A stretch of 64,000 bases of DNA from Chania multitudinisentens RB-25. Its GTDB lineage: Bacteria > Pseudomonadota > Gammaproteobacteria > Enterobacterales > Enterobacteriaceae. Positions 63,897-64,000 of this stretch are shown piece after piece. The stretch is from contig NZ_CP007044.2 of the NCBI RefSeq assembly GCF_000520015.2, forward strand, positions 3,596,001 to 3,660,000. The letters are read 5' to 3'. Under the pieces are notes generated by a model. That model searched no databases. It was not told the origin of the DNA and saw nothing but the letters and a program-made list of their open reading frames with translations. The position numbers and the translations under genes are program-made. Every line of letters starts with the position of its first letter. Position 1 is the stretch's first letter.

Positions 63897-64000
63897 TAGA
63901 CGTGGAGTGACTTTATTTATAATAAAAACACAAATCAAAACCGCAAGCCTTAGCATAGCGTTTTAATGTTTTAAAGCTGGCATGAAAGGAGCGTTTTTCA

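Noticed and set aside
1..64000. tRNA, rRNA or CRISPR array
   Set aside because: No cloverleaf sequence with CCA end, no ribosomal RNA stretch and no regularly spaced repeats were seen.

Overview
The window reads as chromosomal DNA of a Gram-negative enteric bacterium, most likely Serratia or a close member of the Yersiniaceae. The iron transporter at 42613-46330 closely resembles the Serratia marcescens SfuABC system, the asr/rstBA/folM/ydgH/pntAB order is the enterobacterial core order, and FNR, UspE, NudI, YiiX and EvgA are close to their E. coli counterparts. All identifications come from reading the sequence and remembered families; no database search was run.

Layout. (1) 1-8869: an orphan type VI secretion effector island: VgrG, a TPR-like probable adaptor, a 1495-residue PAAR-like/Rhs protein whose C-terminal tail reads as a NucA/NucB-type DNase, and an AT-rich presumed immunity gene. 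(2) 8916-10985: a decayed IS481-family transposase gene split by an IS256-family (IS285-like) element. (3) 10993-25034: core genes: trypsin-like protease, a 26-residue membrane protein, acid-shock protein Asr, M32 carboxypeptidase, RstB/RstA, FolM, YdgH, PntAB, FabV, UspE and FNR. An RstA-box-like site lies before asr and an FNR box before fnr. (4) 25541-30882: the D-arabitol operon dalTKD with regulator dalR, lying between fnr and ogt, which are adjacent in E. coli. (5) 30879-34145: ogt, an exported metallo-beta-lactamase-fold hydrolase and a two-gene chromate transporter. (6) 34208-38263: RpiR-type regulator, a PTS EIICB permease, an RpiB-type isomerase and an Rpe/AlsE-type epimerase, together consistent with a PTS route for D-allose or a similar sugar. 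(7) 38295-42592: two EamA exporters, an AraC regulator, NudI and a SRPBCC protein. (8) 42613-46330: sfuABC with a Fur-box-like site.

(9) 46331-47765: an AT-rich gene-poor gap holding one small HTH-like ORF. (10) 47766-52715: a large mechanosensitive channel, a methyltransferase, a DoxX protein, a YiiX-like hydrolase and a DUF1493 protein. (11) 53098-57939: respiratory formate dehydrogenase (alpha, beta and gamma subunits), with cysteine where E. coli FdnG/FdoG has selenocysteine, followed by an unannotated 44-residue membrane-protein ORF. (12) 58107-63896: EvgS/EvgA two-component system divergent from an EmrK-like membrane fusion protein; its EmrY partner would lie beyond the window.

Most novel candidates: the Rhs-NucB effector with its unrecognised immunity protein and non-Eag adaptor, the PTS/RpiB/AlsE operon with a nested palindromic operator region, the 44-residue ORF behind the formate dehydrogenase genes, and the perfect palindrome in the evgA-emrK intergenic region.
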